From contig CBFFZW010000065.1 in the NCBI GenBank assembly GCA_965646445.1, positions 1 through 15,967 on the forward strand: a stretch of 15,967 nucleotides of DNA, written 5' to 3'. Below are positions 6,952 through 13,249 of this stretch, one piece after another. Source of the DNA: UBA11524 sp965646445 (GTDB taxonomy: Bacteria; Bacillota; Clostridia; Christensenellales; Aristaeellaceae). Made by a program: the position numbers and the translations under genes. The stretch's first letter is position 1; every line of letters starts with the position of its first letter. A model generated the notes under the pieces. It searched no databases. It was given only the letters and a program-made list of their open reading frames with translations, and was not told the DNA's origin.

Positions 6952-7282
6952 TCTGCGCGCCTCCTTCCTCCTCGATTACCGCCCGCAGGATCAGGAGGTA
7001 GTTGATACTGTCCGTGATCTTCTCGGCCCAGCGCTCAAGCGTGTAGTCGTTGCCGTCCGTGCACATATCGGACAAAGAGACCAGGTGCTTCGCCAGCATA
7101 CCGAACAGCGCGCCTTTCTGGTCGCCACCCGTGATCGCGGCGGCCTTTTTGAAATGCGCCAGGCGGTCGACTGGGGTCTCATCCACAGCGTCGGGCGCAT
7201 ACTCGAAGCCCTTGCCGATAAGTACGTTTTCGCACTGCTTGAGCTGCTCGCGCACGACCTCGTTAAAAGTCTTAATCTTCAT
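6944..7282 (-). CDS. Nmad1-like (DUF1599) nucleotide-associated protein
   Basis: 112 aa. ATG at 7282 shares ATGA with the preceding small gene and has AGAGGA about 8 nt upstream. The sequence is mostly helical. Conserved-looking stretches are GKGFEYAPD (23-31), RLAHFKKAAAITGG (40-53), LFGMLAKHLVSLSDM (59-73) and a C-terminal WAEKITDSINYLLILRAVIE. I read this as the DUF1599/nucleotide modification-associated domain 1 family, from memory of its pattern. Such proteins occur in phages beside thymidylate synthase homologues and have been proposed, by others from gene context, to act in nucleotide metabolism or DNA base modification. The next gene is thyX, which matches. A MazG-like nucleotide pyrophosphohydrolase is an alternative reading of an all-helical protein of this size. 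Confidence 0.6.
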   Translation of the reverse strand: MKIKTFNEVVREQLKQCENVLIGKGFEYAPDAVDETPVDRLAHFKKAAAITGGDQKGALFGMLAKHLVSLSDMCTDGNDYTLERWAEKITDSINYLLILRAVIEEEGGAQNG

Positions 7283-7428
7283 TTCTTTCGTCCTCTTTTC
7301 TTGGTGGTAGTAAAGCGTTTCTGCAAGGCCGCTTTTCGTGCCTCCTCGACTTCAGGATTCCACCCGCAGAAGGCACACTTGGTATGGTCCTCGCAGAGAA
7401 TCATAAGGTTATGCTTGCAGGTCTTCAA
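7279..7428 (-). CDS. Small Cys/His-rich protein with TTG start
   Basis: 49 aa, overlooked if only ATG starts are used. The frame is open much further upstream, but that part lies over the methyltransferase gene. TTG at 7428 has AAAGGA 9 nt upstream, in a context (AAAGGACTGA) almost the same as the one preceding the methyltransferase start at 8021. The product carries CKH near its start and then C, H, CAFC (C15, H18, C21, C24), a likely zinc knuckle: LCEDHTKCAFCGWNPEVEEA, followed by a basic tail. It sits between the methyltransferase (23-nt spacing) and the Nmad1-like gene (ATGA overlap). Function unknown; a zinc-stabilised nucleic-acid-binding adaptor is plausible. Confidence 0.6.
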   Translation of the reverse strand: MKTCKHNLMILCEDHTKCAFCGWNPEVEEARKAALQKRFTTTKKRGRKK

Positions 7429-7450
7429 AGACGTCAGTCCTTTCTTGTAG

Positions 7451-7978
7451 TCAGTTGAACCAGCGCAGCACAGGCTCGCCGGCAAAGCCGTACTCCCAGA
7501 CGAACCAGGCATAGGCAACCGAAGACGGATAGTATAACTCGCCATTCGGGCGAACCTTAAACTCTCCGTTTTTCGCGCAGCCAAAGCGAGAGCTTGCGAC
7601 ATAGACCCGCGCTGGCGGGTGCTCCTCAAAGAGGCTCTTTCGGGTTTGCGTCTCCAGAAATACAAGTCTTAGAAACATAGCGGCCTTATGCCCAGGTGTT
7701 AAGAGTCCAAGGGCGTGTTCTACAAAGGCCTGCGCCTGAATATATGGCGGATTTGTGATAATGTCGGCGTCGACCGGCCGCTTTTGCGCCAGAAAGTCAA
7801 CTCCAGCTTGGCCATATCCGTAGTCGACTAAATCAGTCGATCGAATCTCATGACCGTGTGCTAAAAGCACCTCTGAGATATGCCCTCCGCCGCAGCATGG
7901 CTCCCATACTTCATGGGAAAAGGTTTCAAGCCTCAGTAACTCTTCTACTGCCCGGGGGGGGGGTAGCATAATAGTCAT
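7451..7978 (-). CDS. DNA methyltransferase-like protein, N terminus broken by a C10 tract
   Basis: 175 aa in the frame as written. Class I SAM-dependent methyltransferase motifs: EPCCGGGHISEV (26-37, motif I), RSTDLVD (46-52, motif II acidic) and NPPY (76-79), the catalytic motif of adenine-N6 or cytosine-N4 DNA methyltransferases. ATG at 7978 has no ribosome site at a useful distance. A better start, ATG at 8021 with AAAGGA 9 nt upstream and 5 nt after the polymerase stop, reads MSTSFFRRSSDCPDHDYYAT and then enters ten C residues. With nine C it would continue as DYYATPPRAVEELLRLE, the family-like N terminus, giving 189 aa. The written sequence is therefore one base out of frame: an OFF phase, a pseudogene or an assembly error. 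Target sequence unknown. Confidence 0.8.
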   Translation of the reverse strand: MTIMLPPPRAVEELLRLETFSHEVWEPCCGGGHISEVLLAHGHEIRSTDLVDYGYGQAGVDFLAQKRPVDADIITNPPYIQAQAFVEHALGLLTPGHKAAMFLRLVFLETQTRKSLFEEHPPARVYVASSRFGCAKNGEFKVRPNGELYYPSSVAYAWFVWEYGFAGEPVLRWFN

Positions 7979-8021
7979 GGTCAGGACAGTCTGAGCTCCT
8001 ACGGAAAAACGATGTACTCAT
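7926..8021 (-). other. Out-of-frame true N terminus of the methyltransferase
   Basis: A short frame of 31 codons from the well-placed ATG at 8021 (AAAGGA upstream). It runs through the C10 tract into PPPGSRRVTEA and stops at TGA (7928-7926). This is what ribosomes starting at 8021 would make with the tract at ten C. Removing one C fuses this segment to the methyltransferase body. Confidence 0.7.
7954..7963 (-). repeat. C10 homopolymer in the methyltransferase gene
   Basis: Ten consecutive C on the coding (minus) strand, within the codons for the conserved ATPPRA segment. Nine or twelve C would keep the start at 8021 in frame with the body; ten does not. Runs of this length are prone to polymerase slippage. 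Confidence 0.9.
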
Positions 8022-8026
8022 GGGCC

Positions 8027-9973
8027 TCAGTCCTTTCGATAGTAGTCGCACTCATAGGCGTCGGCCTTGAGCGGCAGACCCTGCGCCCATTCAATGGGCT
8101 CGGACATGATCGCACTGATCTCCTCGGCAGAGCTCACGCCAATCGGTACCTCGCAGATAACCTCGTCGTGAACATGGAACACCACCGGAAAACCGGCGCG
8201 CTCCAGTCGGTCGATCGCAACCGCAAGGCAGTCCCGAGCGGTCGCCTGGACAATATTCTCCACGAGCTTCGGTCCATAGGACTCAATGCGGCCCCAGCCG
8301 CCCGAGCTCTGGATCGTGCCCTCATAGGTAATACTGTCTTCCACGATCCTCGGCTTTACATAGCTCAGCTCGCGGCCGTTGGGCAGTCGGAGCTTGAGGA
8401 GTGGTCCCTGCTTGCGGAAGCCCATACCAAAGGGCAGCTTGGTCGGCGCCTTCGTCTGAATGGTCTTTCTTGCTGCGGCGTCAGTATCCCACCAAAACTT
8501 CTTGATCGCGGGATTTGCGGCGCGCCAGCTATTGACGAGGGGCTTGAGCTCTGCTTCTTCCAGGCCCATCTCCAAGGCGCCCATAGACTTAAGAGCGCCG
8601 ACACTGCCGCCGTAGCCCAGGGCAAGCTCGGCAATTTTCCCCTTCTGCCGCATAGGGTCGCCCTTCTTGACGGAGCCCTTCGGCAGGTGGAACATCTGCT
8701 CGGCCGAGGCCTCGTAAATTTTGCCGTGGGTATTGAACACGTCCAGCCGCCATTCCTCTTGGGCGAGCCAGGCAATGACCCGAGCCTCTATGGCGCTGAA
8801 GTCTGAGACAATGAACCGGCAACCCTTTCGAGGGACAAAGGCCGTGCGGATAAGCTGCGAGAGCGTGCCCGCGATGTCGTCAAACAGGAGCTCCATCGTT
8901 TCGAGGTCTCCTGCGGCAACAAGCTGCCGTGCGGTATCAAGGTCGCGGTCAGGCATTTTATTTTGGGGCAGGTTTTGCATTTGCACCAGACGGCCGGCCC
9001 AGCGTCCGGTGCGCGAGGCGCCGTAAAACTGGGTAAGCCCGCGGATTCGCCCATCAGGGCCGGCCGTGCGGAGCATGGCGTTGTATTTCTCGGTCGAGGT
9101 CTTGGCGAGTCCTGCGCGGAGGTCAAGCATTTGGTCGACAATATCGCAGCCGGCCTCGGCCCGCACTCCGGCAATACTCTTCTTGTTGAGACTGTCAACG
9201 GTAATGCCGGCGGTCTCCTCGATCCAGCCCTTGAGCTGGGCTGTGCTCTTCGGGTTTTCCAGACCAGTCAGGGTCTTTGCGTCCTCAAGCAGCCGGCCCT
9301 TTATAACTCCGTCGATCTCGACCGCTCGCTTGGCGAGCGCCAGGTCGACGCCCACGCCGCGGTCATTGATATGCTGATCGTGGACCCACAGAGGTTGCTC
9401 CAAGGGGTAAATCTCAAAGCGAGAGAGCTTCTGTCGGATAGCCCGCTCGGCCTCGACGTCTTGCCGGTTATACTCGACATAGAGCGCCCAGCGCTCAGGG
9501 TCATGCTCGGGCAGATTCCTCGTGCGAAGGCCGTTGCTTTTGGTCGGCTTACAGGGGATGGAGAAGTAGCGGATCAAAGCTCGGCCGGTTTTCGATTTCT
9601 GCTTATCCTCCGGCAAACCGATGACCTCGCCTACGGCCTCCAAGCTGCGAGGCAAGCCAAGCTCGCTCGCCATAACGGCGGTGCAGCTCCACTGCTCGGG
9701 CGGAGTCACGGAGCCCATAAACGCGCTCAGACAAGTCCGTTCAAAAGACGCATTGAACGCCGTCTTGAGGATTTGAGGGTCATACAGAGCGTCCTGGAGC
9801 TCCTGGGGCAGCTTCTGGCCTCGAGCCAGGTCGATGACCTCAACAGGGCCGTCGTCCCAGGCATATCCGAACAGCAGAATCTCGAAGTCGGGGCTCGCGG
9901 CGTAAGCGTAAACGCCGCAGTCTTTCAAGGAGACCGAGCTATAGGTCTCAATATCGATTGCAAGGGTTCTCAT
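8027..9973 (-). CDS. Family A DNA polymerase with 3'-5' exonuclease
   Basis: 648 aa, complete. ATG at 9973 has AAGGAG about 8 nt upstream. N-terminal exonuclease: AIDIETYS (5-12, D7 and E9), TAFNASFE (71-78) and YNRQDVEAE (168-176, D172). Polymerase: SRTGRWAG (320-327), motif A VSDFSAIEARVIAWLA (389-404, D391), motif B MRQKGKIAELALGYGG (441-456) with the nucleotide-contacting R442 and K446, and motif C VFHVHDEVICEV (598-609, catalytic D603). This is the PolA-like replicative polymerase of many Firmicutes temperate phages, without a 5'-3' exonuclease domain. With the VirE primase-helicase and the ssDNA-binding protein it gives a near self-sufficient replisome. The stop lies 5 nt upstream of the methyltransferase ATG at 8021. 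Confidence 0.95.
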   Translation of the reverse strand: MRTLAIDIETYSSVSLKDCGVYAYAASPDFEILLFGYAWDDGPVEVIDLARGQKLPQELQDALYDPQILKTAFNASFERTCLSAFMGSVTPPEQWSCTAVMASELGLPRSLEAVGEVIGLPEDKQKSKTGRALIRYFSIPCKPTKSNGLRTRNLPEHDPERWALYVEYNRQDVEAERAIRQKLSRFEIYPLEQPLWVHDQHINDRGVGVDLALAKRAVEIDGVIKGRLLEDAKTLTGLENPKSTAQLKGWIEETAGITVDSLNKKSIAGVRAEAGCDIVDQMLDLRAGLAKTSTEKYNAMLRTAGPDGRIRGLTQFYGASRTGRWAGRLVQMQNLPQNKMPDRDLDTARQLVAAGDLETMELLFDDIAGTLSQLIRTAFVPRKGCRFIVSDFSAIEARVIAWLAQEEWRLDVFNTHGKIYEASAEQMFHLPKGSVKKGDPMRQKGKIAELALGYGGSVGALKSMGALEMGLEEAELKPLVNSWRAANPAIKKFWWDTDAAARKTIQTKAPTKLPFGMGFRKQGPLLKLRLPNGRELSYVKPRIVEDSITYEGTIQSSGGWGRIESYGPKLVENIVQATARDCLAVAIDRLERAGFPVVFHVHDEVICEVPIGVSSAEEISAIMSEPIEWAQGLPLKADAYECDYYRKD

Positions 9974-9993
9974 TCAGAGGTCTCCTTTCTTTA

Positions 9994-10028
9994 GCCCGAG
10001 GGCCTCGGCCTTACCAAAGCCCTCGGGC
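9994..10028. other. 10-bp perfect hairpin between ssDNA-binding protein and polymerase genes
   Basis: GCCCGAGGGC (9994-10003) and GCCCTCGGGC (10019-10028) are perfect complements around a 15-nt spacer. The whole gap between the two genes is 65 nt. On the minus strand the stem is followed by TAAAGAAAGGAG, the polymerase ribosome site, not a U-tract, so it is not a standard terminator. It may lower read-through or protect the upstream mRNA 3' end. Confidence 0.6.
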
Positions 10029-10038
10029 CAGTCTGCGG

Positions 10039-10602
10039 TCAGTCGAGCAGGCCGTTGCCGTCGTCCTCGTCCTCCCAGCCGTCGTCCCAGTCGGAGTCAG
10101 TCACAACGCCGCCGCCCAGAGGCTCGCCGTCGTAGAGCTTCATAACGCCGTTGAGGCCGGCGGTGATGCCCTTGTTTCCGTTGGTGTCATAGACGTAGAA
10201 GTTGATGATCGCGCGGCCGTAGCAGCCGGAATAGAGCTCGGAGAGCTCGGTAATAGGCGTCTTGTCGGCGTGGACGATGACCGGCTTGTTGTTGGAGCTG
10301 ACGGTAATGACGTAGCAGCCCTTGCACTCCTCGCCGAACTCGCCGCCGTTGGGACGCTCGCCGTCGCCGTCGTGGAGAGAGCTTTTGAGGTTGGCCGGCA
10401 GCTTCTTGCCGTTGCTGCTGGAGAGGTACTTGGTCTTGGCCTCTTCCATAGCGGCCTTGATCTTCTGGATGGTGGCCTTGTCGCTCTTAGGGATCAGCAG
10501 GGTCACGCTGTACTTGGGCTGGGCGCCCTCCTGGGCGGCGCGTGGCTGGAACAGGTTGCAGTAGGAAAAACGGACCTTACCGGTAGTGATCTGAGTGGAC
10601 AT
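10039..10602 (-). CDS. DUF2815 ssDNA-binding protein
   Basis: 187 aa. I start at ATG 10602 because AAAGGAG lies about 10 nt upstream; ATG at 10611 is only 2-3 nt from that site. The N terminus (TTGKVRFSYCNLFQPRA) and the motif QPKYSVTLLIPKSD (near residues 28-41) match DUF2815. The middle contains YGRAIINFYVYD, and the C terminus is a long acidic tail (DSDWDDGWEDEDDGNGLLD). An OB-fold-like body with an acidic tail is the usual build of phage single-strand DNA-binding proteins such as T7 gp2.5. It lies next to the polymerase and, one gene away, the DUF2800 nuclease. Its role would be coating single strands during replication and recombination. Confidence 0.85.
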   Translation of the reverse strand: MSTQITTGKVRFSYCNLFQPRAAQEGAQPKYSVTLLIPKSDKATIQKIKAAMEEAKTKYLSSSNGKKLPANLKSSLHDGDGERPNGGEFGEECKGCYVITVSSNNKPVIVHADKTPITELSELYSGCYGRAIINFYVYDTNGNKGITAGLNGVMKLYDGEPLGGGVVTDSDWDDGWEDEDDGNGLLD

Positions 10603-10607
10603 AAAAA

Positions 10608-11192
10608 TCATTCTCCTTTAATGTAGATTGTTTTGTACTGGACGCCGTACTCTCTGGCGGCTTCGTGCGTGCTGAAATAGATGTCGATTATCTGGCCTTT
10701 AACCGCGCTTCCCGTGTCCTCAGCTATGTACTCATGCCCATCGATAACGAGGATCGTGCCGAAGGGTATGATCTCCGTATCCACGGACACGGTACGCCCT
10801 GCGGTCGGAATCGTGCCGCTTGCGGTCTTCTGCATGTAGTCGGTGCCGACCCTGGAAGGGTGCTCCTGACTCCATACTCCGCAGCACTTGACACAGGTAC
10901 AATAGGCGGTCGTCTTAAACTCGCCGAGCTCTATTAGCTCAGGCTCAGGATTGAGCTCTGCCGCGGCCTCAAGAGGCATGACTTGCTCTGTTGGCTCCAC
11001 GGTCTCCGTTACGGGCTCCGAAGGCTGGGGGCTTATACTTTGCCTCCCAGAATCCTCAGACGCGACCGTGGAGACCGCAGGCTTGCCCAGGAGCGAGATA
11101 ACCAAGGCCACAGCCAGGGCCAGAATGATAAGCCATTGAATACGGATAAGTCGGGCGCGCCGTACGGCCCTTGATCTTGCAGCCTCGGTCAT
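10608..11192 (-). CDS. Membrane-anchored 3D-domain protein (MltA-like fold)
   Basis: 194 aa. ATG at 11192 has AGGAGG 6 nt upstream. The N terminus is basic (RSRAVRRARLIR, 6-17), then a hydrophobic segment (about 19-36, WLIILALAVALVISLLG), a Pro/Glu-rich linker (about 50-85), and a C-terminal 3D domain: FKTTAYCTCVKCCG (about 92-105), TASGTIPTAGRTVSVD, IPFGTILVI, AEDTGSAVKGQIIDIYF with the conserved aspartates. 3D domains resemble the lytic transglycosylase MltA and are found in resuscitation-type cell-wall proteins. With the anchor, the domain should face the wall. Finding it between the nuclease and ssDNA-binding genes of the replication run is odd; a superinfection or envelope-remodelling role is speculative. 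The stop overlaps an in-frame ATG of the next gene (ATGA). Confidence 0.85.
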   Translation of the reverse strand: MTEAARSRAVRRARLIRIQWLIILALAVALVISLLGKPAVSTVASEDSGRQSISPQPSEPVTETVEPTEQVMPLEAAAELNPEPELIELGEFKTTAYCTCVKCCGVWSQEHPSRVGTDYMQKTASGTIPTAGRTVSVDTEIIPFGTILVIDGHEYIAEDTGSAVKGQIIDIYFSTHEAAREYGVQYKTIYIKGE

Positions 11193-11202
11193 AGCGCGCC
11201 TC

Positions 11203-12366
11203 CTACTTATCGAACTCGGCGAGGAGCTGATCTTCCGGCTTGTACTCGGGCCTCTTGTCAGTCTCAGGCGCCAGCGTGGGCTTGCCCTGCGGCTTGACGA
11301 TCAGCTCGCCGAGCACTTCGCCGACGGTCTTCTTGCCGAAGTCCTTCTCCATCTGAGTCAGAGTAATCAGCCGGCGCTCGAACAGCGTGGCCTCATCGTA
11401 GCCCGCAGCCTTCATAGCCTCGATGACCTTCGCCTCGTCGGCGAACTTGCGATTGCTGCGGCCTTCGACCATCTTCCAGCCCGCGACTGGCTGGCCGGCA
11501 AGCAGCGTGGACGAGACAAGCGCCTCCAGGTCGGAGAGCCAGCCCTGAATGTCGGCGGCCTTGGCGAGAATCTCGCCGGCCTCTGCCGGGGTAATGAGAA
11601 GCGGGTCGGGCGACTCGTCGAAGAGCGAGAGGTTCTTTTCCGTCCGGACCCTGCACTGGGCCTTGGCCCGGCAGAACTTGCAGACGTCCTCGGACGGATT
11701 GAACTCGCCCTCGCCCTTGTAGGCCAGCTTAGCCTTGGGCTTGACGACCTTGTCCGCCCAGGTCGTGAGCTCCTTGACCGTGAGCTCGCTGGAACTCTGA
11801 ACGCCGGAGAGCCGGGGCTGGAAGATGGTCTTGCAGACCCGCTCAAAGTCGAAGAGCGTATTGTACTTGAGGTACGCGCCCAGGGCGTAGAGCCTCATCT
11901 GCGGATTGCCGGCGGCCTCGACGCGGACGCCCTTGCCATACTTGAAGTCGATGATCTCAAGCAGGTTGTCCGCAACGATCACGCAGTCAGCCGTGCCGAA
12001 GCCGTCCTTGACGTACTTGGAGAAGTCGACCTTGACCTCCAGCTCCATGAAGGCGTCGGGGCAGATCTCGCGGGCGACCTCGAACTTCTGGAGGACGAGC
12101 CGCGCGTAGTCGTTGGCGCACTCCTGCATTTCAGCGGTATAGTAGGGGCCTTTCGCCAGCTCGTCGCGCTTGGCCTCAAACTCCGTCTCGGAGATTTCCC
12201 CGAGGAAGTAGCGAGCGGTCAGCTCAGCCAGCTCATGGGCAGCGGTGCCCTCTTCGGCATACTCGCTCGTGGAGGGCGGGAACTGCTGCTCAAGCTGGGC
12301 GCTGGGCGTACACTCGAGCCAGCGATGGGCGCCGCTTGCGGAGAGGATCGCGTGCTGCTTAGCCAT
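11203..12366 (-). CDS. DUF2800 Cas4-like PD-(D/E)XK nuclease
   Basis: 387 aa. ATG at 12366 overlaps the upstream stop by 8 nt; GGTGAG lies 5 nt upstream. RecB/Cas4-type nuclease features: RWLECTPS (15-22) with C19, GTAAHELAE (40-48) with H44, GFGTADCVIV (122-131) with D127, IIDFKYGKG (138-146) with D140 and K142, PQMRLYALGA (155-164), and a CKFCRAKAQC cluster (229-238). C19 plus C229, C232 and C238 would hold an iron-sulfur cluster as in Cas4 and AddB. It is probably an exonuclease producing single strands for recombination, acting with the DUF2815 protein two genes downstream. No separate annealing recombinase (RecT, Erf, Sak) is seen in this window. Confidence 0.88.
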   Translation of the reverse strand: MAKQHAILSASGAHRWLECTPSAQLEQQFPPSTSEYAEEGTAAHELAELTARYFLGEISETEFEAKRDELAKGPYYTAEMQECANDYARLVLQKFEVAREICPDAFMELEVKVDFSKYVKDGFGTADCVIVADNLLEIIDFKYGKGVRVEAAGNPQMRLYALGAYLKYNTLFDFERVCKTIFQPRLSGVQSSSELTVKELTTWADKVVKPKAKLAYKGEGEFNPSEDVCKFCRAKAQCRVRTEKNLSLFDESPDPLLITPAEAGEILAKAADIQGWLSDLEALVSSTLLAGQPVAGWKMVEGRSNRKFADEAKVIEAMKAAGYDEATLFERRLITLTQMEKDFGKKTVGEVLGELIVKPQGKPTLAPETDKRPEYKPEDQLLAEFDK

Positions 12367-12715
12367 CGATACTCACCAGCTCTTTCATCAGGGCCGGGTA
12401 GTCGTCCGGCCGGGCGTCGAAGTCGGAGAGCTTCTTGCAGCCGAACTTGGCGAAGGCCGCGGCAAGCTCCTTCTGCTTGCCCGCCTTGGAGAGCTTGAGG
12501 GCGACGGCCCGGATGTCAGTCTTGGTGACCTTCTCCGCAGGGGCGGGGTCTTCGGCCGGCTTTTCCACGGGCTCCTCAGTCTGAGGCTTGGGTTCGGCGG
12601 TACGCTCGGAAGGGGCATCGAACTCCGTCTGGCCGGGAATCTGCGCGTCAGGGAGCAGAGCCCGCAGCTTGTCCAGGTTCTCCTGGGTCAGGTCCATCGT
12701 GATCGTGATCTTCAT
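12359..12715 (-). CDS. Conserved hypothetical early phage protein
   Basis: 118 aa. ATG at 12715 has AAGGAGG 6 nt upstream; the frame is open further up but that part overlaps another gene. Residues 1-20 (MKITITMDLTQENLDKLRAL) look like a beta strand and helix. Residues about 30-65 are low-complexity Pro/Glu/Ala linker. The C terminus (about 68-118) is a helical module with KTDIRAVALKLSKAGKQKEL and FGCKKLSDFDARPDDYPALM. Proteins of this kind regularly precede DUF2800 in Firmicutes prophages, sometimes with unhelpful names from databases. The two ends joined by a flexible linker suggest an adaptor. Function unknown. Confidence 0.75.
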   Translation of the reverse strand: MKITITMDLTQENLDKLRALLPDAQIPGQTEFDAPSERTAEPKPQTEEPVEKPAEDPAPAEKVTKTDIRAVALKLSKAGKQKELAAAFAKFGCKKLSDFDARPDDYPALMKELVSIDG

Positions 12716-12857
12716 ATTGTGCCTCCTTGTTTTTCTTCCAGGCCAAAAAGGCCCGCTGATTGAGTGGGTTTTCATAGAACTCCTTGGCCGCTGCGCAAAG
12801 TCGGTCAAGCATTACATCTTCTCTTGCAAGAGCGGAATCGGCGAGCGCCTGACGCAT
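12648..12857 (-). CDS. Small early protein, hypothetical
   Basis: 69 aa. ATG at 12857 has AAAGGA 5 nt upstream. The first 47 residues look like a genuine small helical protein (LDRLCAAAKEFYENPLNQRA, then FLAWKKNKEA). The last part (YEDHDHDGPDPGEPGQAAGS) is read through the ribosome site and first 68 nt of the next gene and may be poorly conserved. The start region is overlapped by an 18-bp operator-like palindrome (12859-12876) that includes the ribosome site, so expression could be controlled by the repressor or the Cro-like protein. Function not recognised. Confidence 0.6.
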   Translation of the reverse strand: MRQALADSALAREDVMLDRLCAAAKEFYENPLNQRAFLAWKKNKEAQYEDHDHDGPDPGEPGQAAGSAP

Positions 12858-12858
12858 T

Positions 12859-12876
12859 TTTGTCCTTTAAGACAAA
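12859..12876. promoter_or_regulatory. Operator-like palindrome, second copy
   Basis: TTTGTCCTTTAAGACAAA: six-base inverted half-sites and 16 of 18 bases identical to the site at 13130-13147. It spans the stop of the Cro-like gene and the AAAGGA ribosome site of the next gene. No promoter is evident beside it. Confidence 0.55.
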
Positions 12877-13082
12877 TCAGCCGCAAAAAAAATTGCGTTC
12901 GTCGTAGGCGGGTCCAGCTCGAGGAGGTCCTTGCAGACCTGAACCTCGGGGACCGTGAAGGCGGTCTCGCCTTTGATTTTTCTGTAGGCCTTGCGAAGAC
13001 TCCACCCTTGCGCGTCCGCAAAAGTCTTAGTCGTCACGCCTTTCAGAACCATATGGGCTTGGAGCAGTCTGGTATCAAGCAT
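12867..13082 (-). CDS. Cro-like small HTH regulator
   Basis: 71 aa, the first gene of the leftward operon. ATG at 13082 has AAAGGAGG about 11 nt upstream. The sequence reads as a single helix-turn-helix domain: VLKGVTTKTFADAQGWSLRK then AYRKIKGETAFTVPEVQVCK, ending in NAIFFAADLS, an ending typical of small XRE-type phage regulators. By position (divergent from the repressor, first early gene) it should act as Cro, binding the shared operator region to shut repressor transcription and later tune the early promoter. The stop codon lies inside an operator-like palindrome. Candidate sites are the 18-bp palindromes and the perfect 12-bp palindrome at 13116-13127. Assignment is from fold and context. 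Confidence 0.75.
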   Translation of the reverse strand: MLDTRLLQAHMVLKGVTTKTFADAQGWSLRKAYRKIKGETAFTVPEVQVCKDLLELDPPTTNAIFFAADLS

Positions 13083-13115
13083 ACGGCCGATTGCCTCCTT
13101 TCCGATAGAAGTGGG

Positions 13116-13127
13116 ACAGTATACTGT
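13116..13127. promoter_or_regulatory. Perfect 12-bp palindrome in the early leader
   Basis: ACAGTATACTGT is fully self-complementary. It lies between the early promoter start site and the Cro-like gene, 3 nt from the 18-bp operator. It differs in sequence from that operator, so it may serve a second regulator. Confidence 0.5.
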
Positions 13128-13129
13128 GA

Positions 13130-13147
13130 TTTGTCCTTTGGGACAAA
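13130..13147. promoter_or_regulatory. Operator over the early promoter start site
   Basis: TTTGTCCTTTGGGACAAA has 7-bp inverted half-sites around a 4-bp centre. It begins 4 nt downstream of the leftward -10 box and covers the expected transcription start, so a bound repressor would block early transcription. A near-identical copy is at 12859-12876; weaker matches are at 13199-13216 and 13219-13236. Confidence 0.7.
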
Positions 13148-13150
13148 ACC

Positions 13151-13179
13151 ATTATAGCGCGTCCTCTCGGGTTTGTAAA
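13151..13179 (-). promoter_or_regulatory. Leftward early promoter
   Basis: On the minus strand TTTACA (13179-13174), a 17-nt spacer and TATAAT (13156-13151): a near-consensus housekeeping promoter. The expected start is near 13144, giving a leader of about 60 nt to the Cro-like gene. Confidence 0.8.
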
Positions 13180-13218
13180 TAGCCTTTTGGAAATTTTCTT
13201 TGAACTTTAGGCAAAGGG

Positions 13219-13236
13219 TATTCCCTTTACGACAAA
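13219..13236. promoter_or_regulatory. Degenerate operator in the repressor promoter
   Basis: The right half GACAAA and the CCTTT centre match the 18-bp operator; the left half is poor. It sits between the -35 and -10 positions of the rightward promoter, so binding could give autoregulation. A weaker match overlaps at 13199-13216. AAAGGG and CCCTTT (13213-13218 and 13223-13228) also form an inverted repeat here. Confidence 0.35.
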
Positions 13237-13249
13237 AGTGCGTTATAAT
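13221..13249 (+). promoter_or_regulatory. Rightward repressor promoter
   Basis: A perfect TATAAT at 13244-13249 and a poor -35 (TTCCCT at 13221-13226, 17-nt spacing). The expected start is about 15 nt upstream of the repressor ATG. The weak -35 suggests modest or regulated activity. Confidence 0.6.

Noticed and set aside
8963..9994. Long rightward open frame of 343 codons opposite the DNA polymerase
   Set aside because: It is fully antisense to a polymerase gene with every catalytic motif, and its sequence shows no domain. GC-rich coding DNA often leaves the opposite strand open.
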